A DNA stretch of 64,000 bases. It comes from Macrocystis pyrifera (taxonomy: Eukaryota > Sar > Phaeophyceae > Laminariales > Laminariaceae). The position numbers and the translations under genes are program-made. A model generated the notes under the pieces. It searched no databases and was not told the origin of the DNA. It saw only the letters and a list, made by a program, of their open reading frames with translations. Positions 1-11,305 of the stretch are shown piece by piece. The stretch covers positions 627,197-691,196 of the forward strand of contig JASSKH010000030.1 of the NCBI GenBank assembly GCA_031763025.1, given 5' to 3'. The stretch's first letter is position 1, and each line of letters begins with the position of its first letter.

Positions 1-459
1 ACAAGCCAGGCACCGTTTTGTATGTACAGCAGTAGCGCGTGCAGCGGAGAGACGCCAGTTGTATTTTCTTTGACAGCTTCTATGGGAGGCCTCGTACCAA
101 TCACCAACAGACCCGATTCCATCCCCCCTCCTTCTCTTACCCCCCCCCTTCTCCCCTACGTGTACACATTCACCATGCGGTTTCCTTTCGTGATTGCGTC
201 GCCAATATGTACTACTACTATACTGTTCGTACACGTACACTCACTTTTTATCTTTCTGCTCGTTGTGTGCTTCCATTTTTTTACATCGCTCTCTCTACAT
301 CTCTGTCTCCCCACTCTCTCTACAATGGCGGTAATGGCGATGGCGGATGGTGGTTGCAAACGAATCCACAAACAAATAAACGCCTCTTTGGCGCTTTGCG
401 ACTGACTGCTTCTCTGCCTAACTTGCCACACACCGGCGCGGGCGAGAGCAGTCAAAAGC
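1..459. other. 5' flank of RPS23
   Basis: This stretch precedes the RPS23 start codon. It is pyrimidine-rich (CT tracts around 120-165 and 250-320) and holds no reading frame that looks real. The transcription start cannot be placed from sequence; the CT-rich part would suit a ribosomal-protein leader, but that is inference. Confidence 0.4.
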
Positions 460-3400
460 ATGGGCAAGGGAAAGCCGGCGGGCATCCGCGCGGGGCGCAA
501 GCTCCGCATCCACCGCCGTAACGAACGGTGGGCGAGCAAGGTAAGCGTTTGCCACAAGTGTGCAAGTCTGATTTCTACTGGCACTACTATCGATAGGTAT
601 CAACAGCAGAGAGTACACAGCAGTACCTGATGCCTGGTGCTCGTAGAGCCGCCTTGTGCAAAATATTATACACAAGGCCAGCCGACAGTAGACTCGGCAC
701 TAAAGCGGCATCGGGCACTACTCCGCACGCTACCACACCGCTTGGGAATCCCACCTGCCCCAAGCGATGGGCATTATAGACAACCGGCGCTACAGAGGGA
801 CCACTACTGCTTGACCGGTACGAGTATACGTCGGGTACCGGGTATTCGTAGCACATACCGCACCATAAATTTATTTATCCCGGTGTGATTCGTACCAGTA
901 TGCTACCGCGTTTTGGGTGCGCCGTGCGTGCCGGCTGAGCCCTGGCGGAGCAGGTGCGCAGCTGGAGTAAAATAAGGGTCGTAAGAAAAGGGCGAATCGC
1001 GGAGTTTGGGTGCAAGAAAACTTGTACGTCTGATTCCGGTTGTAGCACAAGACGCTTGCTAGACTCGTACCAATCATCAACGAGGAAGGTCGACACCAAG
1101 GCGGGCAGGCGCAATAAGGGTAAGGGAAAGAAGCGGAAAGAGTCAGAGCACGACGAGGACCCGTCAAGGGTCCCAGCTGGATCTCTGACCCAGGTAGTAC
1201 GGCGGCGCGCCACCGAAAGGCCCAAATGCGGCCACCCGGGCTGCCCTAAGCCCGTCGGCCACACGACGGCAAAGTGCTACCAACGCACCAGCGAGGAGAG
1301 GGTAGTTACCAAAGAACGCAGGTAGTGCGTACGGCAGCGCGCGCGATGAAAGGCCCGGTTGCGTCTATTGTACGCAACAGCCCGTCTGCCACTCGACGGC
1401 ACAAGTGCTATCAATAGCAGCGCATCCGCGAGTAGAAGGTGGACACCAAGGCAAGTTGTCCCCCCTCTCCTCGCGTATGCGCTGGTTGCACTTGGCTGCC
1501 GTGTGGCCAACGGGCTTACTGCAGCCTGAGTAACCGCGTTTGGGCCTTACTGTGCGGGCGCTGCCGTGCTACTTGGATGCGTACCTGCGTTTTTTTTTCC
1601 TTGATTAGGCTCGTATCGGTTTTGGTTACAATGCAGCAGTTTACAGTTGTAATATGTGTCCACCCAAAAGGATGGTTTCAGACTTTGGAACGAAGGTGGG
1701 AATTGCAGTGGGACAGGGGTACCCTTCTTGGGCGCCAGCATCTCCAAGGTGGATGGTGACAAGCGGGCAAAAGGCCGACGATGCACCGGTACCATAGTGC
1801 GAAGCACGGACCGGCTGAGAGTGCCGGGACGAGGGAAACATGGTTTCCCAAAGGGTTTCCAGGTATGAGCCAGTGACTCATAGTGGGGTGACGAAGGGAA
1901 CAGACTACGGTCGAGCGGGGCAGGGCTAAGTCTCTCCTCCCACGTAATGAGGACGGGGTGGCCTTTGCCTAGACCGCCCGCGGCATGGTCTTGGTATTAT
2001 GTTTGCCTTTGTGTGCTCTGGACTGGTCGCGATTTGTGGGGCCTACCTCCCTTCGTCCGCCTTAACATACCGGTAGTGCTGTATCCTTTTCCATAAGGTC
2101 AATGGTAATCTGGATTGTCGGTCGATAGGTCCGGTTGGTTGATCAGTCGTCTGGTAGGTGTGTTGAGCAGTCGTCTCATTGGTTAGTTGATCCGTGGTCC
2201 GGTCGGTCGACCAGTCTTGTGGTCGGTAGTTCGATCAGTCGTTTGGTCTATCAATATTTAGCCCGGTCGTTGAACCAGCCGCCTGGTCGGTTGATCCGTA
2301 GTCCTGTCGGTGGATCAGTCGTCTGGTCGGTCGATCGGTGGTAGTCCAGTCGATCCACCAGTTGTCTGGTTGGTTGTTCGGCAGTCCGGTCGGTCGATCG
2401 GTATCATAGCCCGTCCGATGGATCGATTGCCATGATGGCGCCCTCGGTCGATCAAGTTGATCTGTTTTGTTGATTGGTCGTTGGGTTTGCCAAGGTTCTT
2501 GCGATTGAGGCGAGCGACGGTGTGGTCGTGAATATTCCAAAGCTGCCCGAAAGTTGAGTGTTGCGTGTGGAAAATTTGAGAATACTTTCCTCAGGGTTTG
2601 ATTCCGCCCCCGCCGAGCAAAGATATAGATGTCGCTTGATAGCACTATTTGCCCCGTAGCGGACAGCCGCCAAGCTAAGGACCTCCCCACACCAAAAATG
2701 GTACCGGTGTAGTTTTTTTCAAAAGGCTTTGACGTGTCAAGACCGCCAACGGGCATGTTTCTGCCGACCACTTGACGGCACTCTTACCCCCATGACGGAC
2801 AGCCGCCAAGGACTCCCCCCCACACACTACACGTAGTAATTATTTGCAAGGCTTGACGTGTCAAGATCGTCAAAGGGCGTATTTGGGAACTACCGTCACC
2901 AAAACGAGCCTAACGTCTCTTACATACTTTTCGTCTTGTACAAAAAACTACCAGGTATCAATTAATTAACACGGTATAGTTCTCAAGCATAAGAGCACTA
3001 TACAGTAGATGAATCTGAAGAGAAGGTCTTGACGGGCCGAAACTATTGTACACCGCCACCCCGACTTGTTTGCTGCCTGGAGTCGGGTGGGAGCTGGTAC
3101 CTTTACAAAATCTACCAAACTTCCTCCTCTCCAGAGTAAAGGAACGATCACGGTTTGTCCATCCATCTTCCCCTGGTAACCCGCCCACCTTGATCGCTTT
3201 TCGTGTTTTTTCTGGTATTCTACGTTATTTCGTTGTGATACTGCATTGAAATGGGAAGCGGTATGCGTGCCGCGCCCATCCTTTATTTCTTGTTCTATGG
3301 GTTACAGGAGTATGGGCCCCTCAACAAGAAACGCCTACTCTGAGCTAAGCTGGAACCTTTTTGTAGCACGAAACGCCTGCATACTCTGGGCTACTGAACG

Positions 3401-6400
3401 CTTGAACCTTGTTCGGGCACCAACCTTAACCTTTGAGCATGTACAAGTATAGGCCCACGAATAAAAAACAAGCAAATAAGAACATCAATGCGTACTTTTT
3501 GAGGAACGTGTCGAGCAAAAGGAGTTCATAGAACCTACTCGGCGACGAGCGCTACACCTAGCCCTGAAGAATAACCCAAGCTTGAGGGTGTTCAATTCTA
3601 GGTGGTTCTTGTCGGCGCGCGCGCCCATACTGCTGTAGGCTACCAGCATGTTCTACGGGAGTGAGTGTAGCTCTCGTTTTCACTGCTGAGCATGATTTTT
3701 TGTCCCAATGTTCAACACGTCGTGCAGATAGATCATGATTTATCTGTAGATCAGGTAGATCCTGATCTATCTCTGTACGGATGATCTGGTTCCTCGACTG
3801 CCGCTGTGAGAAGTTGTGCAGGATCTGTGTATATAGTACAGATCCAACCCAGGAAACATGTGCTAGATCATGCAGATTATTACGGCTCCCACCCCGGCAA
3901 CACTTCGTAGCTACTGCTGTGGGTCAATGCAAGATCAGGAACGTATATTCCCTGGAAGATCTAGATCATGATCTGTCCGAGATGTGGGATGTTTTCTAAC
4001 CCTTTTTTATTTTATTTAGGTTGTAGTAGTGCGCTGCTGTACATGATGCATGAAGCTGAGCCTAGTTCCAAGCAGTGCATCCCTCAAACGGGACTGCAGT
4101 CCTACTGTAAAGGAGACGGGTTAAAAAAGATCGAAAACAACTTGAAACGGACTTATTCCCTGCGTACTATCTCGATGGAAACCCCGGAAAAGTTGCTCGT
4201 CGCCAGGCGTCGTCGGCTGGACTCCTGCCCTGTCTTGTTTCTTGTCGGACGGGGCTGTCACCCGTTACGTGTTGGATGGAGGGGTGTGACCCCTAATCCA
4301 CGCGCGATATAGTAACGCGGCGAACGAGTTGTGTTGGCGGATCAAGCACTTCACTTTTTCGATGCTTGATGGTTGCCACCGTGGAACGACTTTCGCCACG
4401 AAACGTTTTGCATAACCGTGGAAGGACCTCTCTCTGTCTGCATGCGTATAGCGGCGAGTGCAAAATGCCGTTGCATGCTTCAGGAAGCGACCGATTGAAT
4501 GTTTGATTGTAGTTATTTGGGAGATGTATGTACAACCATTTTTTGTAGTAATTACTTTTTTTTATTTTGGATCTCGTGATTTCAGTCTCGCCGTCTGGTG
4601 GCCTGGCCATGTGCTTGAACCGCAAGGATTTTGATGTATCGCTGTCAATTGCTCAATTTCTTCTCCCACGGCTTCGAAAATTGTATTGGAAATGGTAAAT
4701 ATGTTCTTCCCTGTGCTGTACTTGTTTATGTTTCTGTTTTTTTTTTCTGCGAGAGTGTGGTTTCGTCGTTTTTTCTTCGTTTTTTCTTCGTTCCCCTTAC
4801 CCCGCCTTCCCTCCGTGTTTCCGAACACGTTATTCTCTTGGCTGTGTGTTTGGTGACGCCTCTTCCAGGACTACAACAAGTCCCACTCCGTCACGGCGAT
4901 GAAGGCGAACCCCCTCGGTGGCTCTTCCATGGCCAAGGGCATCGTCTTGGAGAAGATGTAAGTTTTTGCCCCGTCCTCTGTCCCATGTCCCATGTCCCCC
5001 CCCCCCCACTCTTGGCCGAGGCACACGCGCATTCCTTCTGTTTGTACAGGATGTTGGCGTTTCTTTTCATTTTTTCAAGAGCAGTTCAAGAACGCACGAG
5101 CCAGCCCTTGTCCCCAAAAATTACATATTGATTGTAAACAACGTGGCCAACGCTAGTTTAGCGTTTACTCTGTCGGCTCGCGCTCGGCATTCTCTCTGTT
5201 TTACTCCAGGGAAGGGTTGGCCAATAGACTCACGGGTAAGGATAGCCGAACGTTGTATCGTGTTGAACCGCTCGTGCCCCATGCATGCGGTGCTTGTAGA
5301 TGTGGAGTGTGAAGCCCTCATCAATTGTGTTGATGTGTTTTTTTTTTTGTACGTGCGTAAGGGCCTTTTGTTGGTTCGAGTTTCCAGTTGGTCGCATGGA
5401 GCTCTCTCCTCAACGGGGTTTGTACAGCTTTGAAGGTTTTCTTGCGGTCTCGAGTCGTACAGTTGTACGTCTTGAGTTGCAATGTCACGTCAGCCAGGGT
5501 GGGGGGAGGAACTTGGTCAACTTTGCAGGTGTTTGTGCAGTTTACAGAGGCTTTGTCACGATCTCGAGTCTTACAGATGCACATCTTGAGCTGTTATCCA
5601 CGTCAGGCAGGGCTGTGGCATGAACACGGTCAGCCTTGCAGGTGTTTGTACCGTTTGTAGAGGCTTTTTTGCCGTCTCGAGCCTTTCACTTTACACATCT
5701 TGAGCTGTCACGCCAGGCAGGACGGGGACGGGAATTTGGTCAGCTTTGCGGTCGGCATCACCTTGTTGATTCAGCCAAGCACTACCGCCTCTGCTAGCGC
5801 CATGCTCCATTAAGAATCAGTTTATCGCAAGCCGCGTGCTGTACGTTGTCATGTAGGCTTTGGCCTAGATTTCGAAAAAAATGGTCGGAATTTTCTCTAA
5901 AATCCCGAAAAATCTGGATCACCGGGGATTTTGTTCGGAATGAGAATCTAGTTGTATAGTTGAGTGAGAACCTACCGGCATATGCCGCAAGAGAACGTCA
6001 AATGTAGAAACCGCGCGCAAAAAAAACCTGCTGAGCATACTTGCGAAAACATGTTGTAGGCATCCCACTATTAATAATAGACAAGGAGACGTTATCCGCC
6101 AGGGGCTGACGCCAACATCTCGAAACGGCTGAATATAAAATGCAAACCGCATATGAACGTGAGAACCGCTGAGAAGCGTGTACCGGCATTACACCCCCCC
6201 GCAAAAGTTTGTATGGAATACTCGCATGTGTCAGACGTCTAGTCGAAGCAGCACCAGGTCATCAACACAACTTCACTGGACACGTCAGCCACCCGTTGTT
6301 TAGCGGTCGTAATAACTGCTGTTTCTTCGTGTCCCACCCCTCGTTCCTTGCTTCGCGTACGCCGCCCGGCCCTGCCTTGCGCTCGCCCCCCTGCTTTGCC

Positions 6401-7458
6401 TTGTGCTGCCCCGTTTCTTAATCAAAACCCTGTCGGCACGGAACAACCATCACATCGACGACTTGTTGTTTTTCCCGGGTATTTCAGCGGTATCGAAGCG
6501 AAACAGCCTAACTCCGCTATCCGGAAGTGCGTGCGGGTGCAGCTCATCAAGAACGGGAAGAAGCTGGCGGCGTTCGTGCCCCGTGACGGTTGCCTCAACT
6601 TCACCGACGAGAACGTAAGTACTGACCTCATAGTTATCTTGTTTTTTTTCTCTCGTGTTTTTATATATCAGTTTGCACGAATTTCGGTTTTCGTCTTGTT
6701 GTTTGTGTTTCTGCCTTCCAGGTGTTAACTTTTGTTTTTTTTTTGTTGTTTTCTGTGTTTTGCTCAGAGCCTGTTTCGTTTTTTTTTTCGCGTTTGATGA
6801 TCTGCTTCGTAGCGTTAGAAAGTTGTCTTGACGAGGTGTTTGATAGAAATAGAGGCATGTGTCTTGGGGGAAAGAGCTTTGGTTGCCTCTGCATTTCCGG
6901 CCTTAGAAGCCGAAAGGGGTATGTATGTACGTACCCACCGCTGCGATAAATACAGGTAGGCCCTAGTCGAGGGAATCAGGTGGGAGCGTAACAAGATTGC
7001 TCTACGAAGTCGTCCGGAGTACTATGATGGGGAACCATAGTACATAGGGCCAAATCTTGTTAGTAATAATCGGGAAATATATAGTTTTTTTTGTGTACCA
7101 TAGGTCCTATTTACTATGGTGCTGTTGTACGTTAATTGTGGAGTCAATATGTACTAGTGAAACTGTCAGTGACGTCGGTTCCATACCGAACCCATGGACG
7201 GTTCCGCTTCGTTTTGTTTATACTTTTTTTTTTCATTTTTTTCTTCTCCCGACTTATTTCTGTACACAAACGTATTCACCCGTCTGTCGCTTCGCTTTGT
7301 ACTTTTGGCTTTTTCAGGACGAAGTTCTTATCTCCGGATTCGGACGCCGCGGTCACGCCGTGGGTGACATCCCCGGTGTCCGCTTCAAGGTCGTCAAGGT
7401 GGCGGGCGTAGCACTGCTCGCCCTCTACAAGGACAAGAAGGAGAAGCCGCGCTCTTAG
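460..7458 (+). CDS. RPS23: 40S ribosomal protein S23 (uS12), four exons
   Basis: This gene encodes uS12, which sits at the decoding centre of the small ribosomal subunit and helps check codon-anticodon pairing. Exons are 460-540, 4869-4957, 6488-6614 and 7318-7458; all introns are GT-AG, phases agree, and the product is 145 residues (human RPS23 has 143). The protein starts [20 protein letters not shown], carries the family core [19 protein letters not shown] with the universally conserved KQPNSAIRK loop, and ends KKEKPRS before TAG. The start is the first ATG in frame and matches the family N terminus. The introns are 4.3, 1.5 and 0.7 kb, long for a ribosomal protein gene, and they hold a retroelement fossil, tandem repeats and a MITE. 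Nothing in the coding part looks broken. Identification is secure from the protein; the exon ends follow splice consensus and codon phase. Confidence 0.97.
954..1450 (+). mobile_element. Gag zinc-knuckle-like LTR retroelement fossil (Ty1/copia-type, tentative)
   Basis: A basic stretch ends in a zinc-knuckle-like cluster ([18 protein letters not shown], around 1228-1280) of the style seen in copia-type Gag proteins. A related second copy of the same segment follows at about 1335-1450. No LTR, integrase or reverse transcriptase is visible, so this is a short old fragment inside RPS23 intron 1. Family assignment rests on the knuckle alone and could be wrong; a cellular zinc-knuckle fragment is the alternative. 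Confidence 0.4.
2109..2440. repeat. Degenerate GGTCGGTCGATC minisatellite
   Basis: About 330 bp consist of diverged units of roughly 20 bases built from GGTCGGT, GATCAGTCG and CTGGTCGG. It lies in RPS23 intron 1. Long frames through it are by-products of the repeat. Confidence 0.8.
2659..2890. repeat. Two-copy tandem duplication
   Basis: A segment beginning GCGGACAGCCGCCAAG and containing TTTGACGTGTCAAGACCG (2659-2768) recurs at 2793-2890 with GACGGACAGCCGCCAAGG and CTTGACGTGTCAAGATCG. Copies have diverged by substitutions and small gaps. A shorter duplication of a GAAACGCCT...CTGGAACCTT segment follows at about 3328-3412. Confidence 0.7.
3700..4012 (+). repeat. GATC-rich dispersed repeat, copy 1
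   Basis: This copy is dense in AGATCAT/GATCATG words. It shares the core ACAGATCCAACCCAGGAAAC followed by TGCTAGATCATGCAG and CCGGCAACA with copies at 20826-21118 and 31482-31740. Related reverse copies lie at 22430-22700 and 61085-61440. It has no coding capacity. It resembles an old non-autonomous element, class unknown. Confidence 0.65.
4078..4115 (-). repeat. MITE-2 terminal fragment
   Basis: AACGGGACTGCAGTCCTACTG matches one end of the MITE-2 family seen in full at 20709-20801 and 47827-47915. Only one arm is present. The rest of intron 1 from here to 4868 shows nothing I can name. Confidence 0.55.
5418..5755. repeat. 113-bp tandem repeat, three units, in RPS23 intron 2
   Basis: Units start at 5418, 5531 and 5644 with GTTTGTACAG, GTTTGTGCAG and GTTTGTACCG. 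Each carries a GTCTCGAG box, a CATCTTGAGCTGT box, a CACGTCAGCCAGG-like box and CTTTGCAGGT. The period is 113 bases both times. Units differ by 20-30 percent, so the array is old. The intron after it (5760-6487) shows nothing else. Confidence 0.85.
7026..7122 (+). mobile_element. MITE-1 copy, decayed
   Basis: GGGGAACCATAGTACATAGG at the left and TAGGTCCTATTTACTATGGT at the right are the inverted ends of the MITE-1 family. The outer TATTACGG ends are lost. It lies in RPS23 intron 3. Confidence 0.75.
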
Positions 7459-7560
7459 AAAAAACGCATCGCCTCTCATGCGCAAAATCTATGGGGCGGG
7501 GGGAGGTTTCGGATCAACGAGTTAACGTAGTTCAAGGCTGGGCGCGGGGGCGAGAAGAAA

Positions 7561-7686
7561 ACAAAGGATAATTTCTTTTCCTTTTTTTTGGTGGCTTGCT
7601 TCTTTTTTGGCCTTCGCATCGAAACAAAGGATTATTTTCTTCTCCTTTTTTTTTGGTCGTTTGCTTCTTTTTGGCTTTCGCATCGC
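7561..7686. repeat. 63-bp direct duplication downstream of RPS23
   Basis: Two adjacent copies (7561-7622 and 7625-7686) each run from ACAAAGGATAATTTC or ACAAAGGATTATTTTC, through a long T tract and TTGCTTCTTTTTGG, to CTTCGCATCG. This is probably within or just past the RPS23 3' UTR. Confidence 0.8.
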
Positions 7687-7689
7687 TTT

Positions 7690-9689
7690 CGGGTCTCCCG
7701 AATTGGGTACGGTTTGGCTTACCGCTCCGTCTTGAGTACCAGCGTATCCCTCCCTCCCCCCCTTCCTCGTCGACGTTTCTCAAGCCTGTTGGCCGTTTCC
7801 GTCCTTCGATGGGCGTAACACGTTGCGAACGGGCTGGGGATTTTGCGGAGGCGAGGTTGTGCTGGAGATTATCGGTTGTTGTTTGCGGATAAGGGGTTTC
7901 CAAAGACGACTTGTCTGCCGCGCTGCTTGGGGGCCGGGGCCGGCGTTTGGCCGGCACCGCGTAGAACATCGTCACGCTGCAAAATGAACGAATGTTTTTT
8001 TTCCTCTTGAACGTTTCTTGATCTGTTTTAGGGGTCTCTGTTTGTGCTCTATCGAGTACATGTTTTACTCTGAACGATTCTTCTTTCGACGGGTTGTCTT
8101 TTTGTACTCCCCTCAAGGAATTTGACACTCGAGCGGTTTCGCTCGTTGCGTCAGCGTTGCGCCAGGGCGATATAGCTGCATGAGCGTTGCGCAAGCCGTA
8201 TAGCTTGCGCGCCGTGCGTGCTCTCTCTGCCTGTGGTTCTCTGCGGCTTCCCTACTGGTGATGTTTGCTCGCGCTTGCGGTGTACTGCTGCTACTGTGCT
8301 GTTGTGCTGGGTCTTTGTCTAACGCACACGCTGCCATATGCACCTACGAAGACGCCATGTTCGCACCTGCATCGGCCCGTCACGCCTCTCGAGGCACCCG
8401 TCCGTTTGCCGCATTTTCTCCTAATGCATACATACGCGAGTCTTTTGCGTTAGTACGCCTCGCATAATTCGCGAGTTCACTGGGGTCTATTTGGGCGGAA
8501 AGTCGAATGTGTCCAACTCGGAAACCGCCGGTTTGATCCTGGTAACGAGACACGGGCCCCTGTTGTGCATTGCATCGTTATGCTTACCCCCCGCTGCTAT
8601 GATCTTGCTTGAGGTGGCTGTCGCTCAATCCTTTTCTTGCCGTCAAGTATCCAGGACTATTTACGTACGCACGTCCGATGTCACCTCACATACAGCATTT
8701 GCAACGCATTGCATATTCCAGCACGAAGTTATTTACGAACCACATTTTTTTCTCCGGTACTTCAATTGGGACGCGGGCCGTTCGACGCAAAACGGCAAAC
8801 CGGACAGAAAACCGTCTATATGCACCGGGGGCATGAACGATTTTGTGTACCTTTAAGTTTCGTTGCGCCCTGTGCCGAAACAAGAAGCGTACACCGTCTA
8901 CTGGAGTCAAAACCCATGCGCACCATTTTACGGCGGTTGACAAGATTCCAGAGAAAACACTAAAACAATGCGGTATAGTCGCGCCTCGACCAGGCCGGAC
9001 TACTGTAACGAAATGTGGAAATGCGTTGGGGGCACAGAATATCAATTGGACGGACAAGTTCCCTACTGTTTTTCGAGTGAAAATCGATAGGACAAAATTA
9101 GCTTGGTTTTAAAACGGAAAGTCGATCGGTTGAAAAACATACTTTCCAATTTTTGAGATCCCAGGAGTAATCTCACACAGCAACCTCGTAGTCGTTAAGC
9201 CGCTCACTGACTGGGGAATTTACAAGTTACAATTTTTGGGACCTTTTCATATTCTTATAGCTGGGATGTTTTGAGGTTTGTAAACCCTGGCGGAGGAAGG
9301 CTGCCGGGCAATCTAATTATTATTTTTCTCGATTCTATGTATTATCTTCGCCCTACCTAGTCTCCCGCTCTCTCCCAGTGGTAACTCAAATCCGAGGTCA
9401 CGTTGCGGGCGCTCCTCCCTATCTGGTACTACGGTCGGTACGTGCCTTGATTTTTATCACGGGAAGAATTCAGCATTTTCTTCCCTCGTCCACTGGCGTC
9501 AAATTTTGAAAACTCACCTTTTCTGCATTTCTTTTCACCAGTCAAAATCCGCCAAGGCTGGACTCTAAAGCATGGTCTTGGGGTACGTAGTCACAAGGTC
9601 TAACCGCTGTACCGCCGGAGTTGCCGGTAGTATACTGGCGGTGTCTACTGTATATCATACCAACACTATTTCGGGCCTTTTCCCCCGTC
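7690..9689. other. Intergenic, nothing recognised
   Basis: No reading frame, foldback or tandem array stands out between RPS23 and the LINE relic. A short GCGTTGCG-rich patch occurs near 8140-8215. Confidence 0.5.
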
Positions 9690-11044
9690 CCCAAGAGATA
9701 TCAAAGGACAGCTATTGGGATACACATATAGCAAAAAGTAATAGGAAAGGGTAAAGCACACGTAGGCAAGATGGATGCGATCCTAACAGACTCGCACCTT
9801 GACACTAGGATTAAGATATGTACCCTGATGAATGTGATAGTACCAAAGCTAAAATATGCAGGAGAAGTATATGGGAAGGGAACGCGAAACTCGTAAAACA
9901 GTGTTTGGAAACAGTACAAATGACAGCAGCCAAGAAAATCCTAAGATGCTCAAGTACGACTAGTAACAGCAGCCTATTCTGATGTTGCAACGGGAGCTAC
10001 GGGCTAAATTGACACACGACACCAAATTGGAACGTGGAAGTGTGGTGAGCTTAAGCTTTATTTTTACCAATCCGCCGGAGGATAAAAAAAAAAAAAACTG
10101 GTAATACAGTATTAAGAGCAGAACTAGGAATGCACCCACTCAAGACAAATAGAGACATGAGAAAGTTGAAATGTTTGTAATATAAGTAAGGAACATGCCA
10201 AAAAAGAGGTTGCCAGCCATAGTTGATAGAGCTGTATGGGAGAGCGTAACAAAAGGGCGAGCTGGAATAAGGTGGAATGGCGTAGTTGAGAAGGTATAGA
10301 AGGATACAGGGGGAAACCAAGAAGAGATGATGTCCGCCGGGAAGTTTGGGAGGTACAAGGCAGAAGTAGAAGAAAGGATAGAAAGAAGGCAAACGCTAGC
10401 GCTAAGAAACAAGGTAGAATCGGAAAACACTTGGAGATATACTGGGGATTGAGGGAAGGAATAGGAATGAAAACGTACTTGCATGGCCCAATGGACTTCG
10501 CGAAAACGCTGAAACTGCGCTTTCGTGTAGGCGAGCTGGACCTGCCAGAAAGAAGAAAGAGGTACCAGTCTGACCATAAATATAAGGTACATTTCGACAT
10601 TTTGTTGCCATCAGAACCTCCCTTATATTTACGATCAGACTGGTACACCAGTAGCCGGGAGGAGGAGGAAGTAGATGCACAGATGTGCCCGCGTGGCAAA
10701 ATAATAGAGTAGAACTCACATATCAGGAGAATGTGAAAGATACAAGGAGGAACTGGATGTTATTGGAAGAGATGAGAGAAATAGACGAATGTGACATGGA
10801 GGAGTTTGAAACACTAGATATGGCAACGAGAAAACGATCGCTATCCTAGCAGATAGATGGTGGCCACAGGCGGCCAAACAGGACGGGGATATGATTAGCA
10901 AAAAATTCTATGTAATATATAGAAACAACGTAATGAGCGCACAATTGTTGGAGGTGTCTCTATTAGGAGTATGAACGGTGGTCCGTCTCGAAAGGGATGC
11001 GTAGTCAATGGTCAAATGACTATGGCAAGCAACAAATGAATACT
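9690..11044 (+). mobile_element. LINE (non-LTR retrotransposon) ORF2 3' part, decayed
   Basis: Conceptual reading across several frames gives the C-terminal third of a LINE ORF2. It begins with the post-RT segment ILTDSHLDTRIKICTLMN and VIVPKLKYAGEV, then LETVQMTAAKKILRCSS. A cysteine-histidine motif follows (CPRGK...THIRRECERY, 10685-10740), and the end is GCVVNGQMT...SNK just before TGA near 11040. These are features of LINE C termini generally. The 5' part, with endonuclease and catalytic RT motifs, is missing, so the copy is 5'-truncated. It carries several stops and frameshifts and is further split by a 77-bp foldback element at 10566-10642. The terminal 100-250 bases recur at 19677, 26765, 36217 and 52699. 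Confidence 0.8.
10566..10642. mobile_element. MITE-3 insertion with GTAC target duplication
   Basis: A 77-bp element with ends CAGTCTGACCATAAATATAAG and its complement CTTATATTTACGATCAGACTG sits between two GTAC copies (10562-10565 and 10643-10646). It interrupts the LINE between codons for RRKRY and TSSREEEE. Single arms of the same family (CCTTATATTTCCG...CAGA) occur near 39365, 48345, 48680 and 49390. Confidence 0.85.
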
Positions 11045-11305
11045 GGCCACACCGGAAATTAAACTAGCTCATTGAAGCTGTCATCCATATGCAAGTCCGC
11101 CTCACAAGCGGTTCTTAGTAGGATGCAGCTCACCCTTCATGCGACTTGCCGGACACCTCATGGCGCTTCGCGCTTGTCTGCCTGGTCGGTGAAAACCCGA
11201 CATGCTCCGTCCGGGCATTGTAGGGATGCGAGGGTCTATGGTCATACGACTACGGCCATGCATGAGATCGAGTACATCTCTCCTATCGAGTACACCCCCC
11301 CCCCC
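11045..11305 (+). mobile_element. SINE-like element with poly(C) tail, full-length copy
   Basis: The element starts GGCCACACCGGAAATT, exactly after the GAATAC that ends the LINE. It contains CAAGTCCGCCTCACAAGCGG, a hairpin GGTCGGTGAAAACCCGAC and GGTCATACGACTACGGCCAT, then ends ATCGAGTACA followed by eleven C. It has no reading frame. Its start is defined by comparison with the reverse copy at 36377-36640. I see no clear pol III A/B boxes, so the class (SINE or truncated LINE UTR) is inference. Confidence 0.7.

Noticed and set aside
2235-2771. 178-codon reverse frame
   Set aside because: It is created by the GGTCGGTCGATC minisatellite and the adjacent tandem duplication.
7532-8194. 220-codon reverse frame downstream of RPS23
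   Set aside because: It runs over the T-rich direct duplication and low-complexity sequence; K/R-rich composition comes from poly-T. No domain or splice support.
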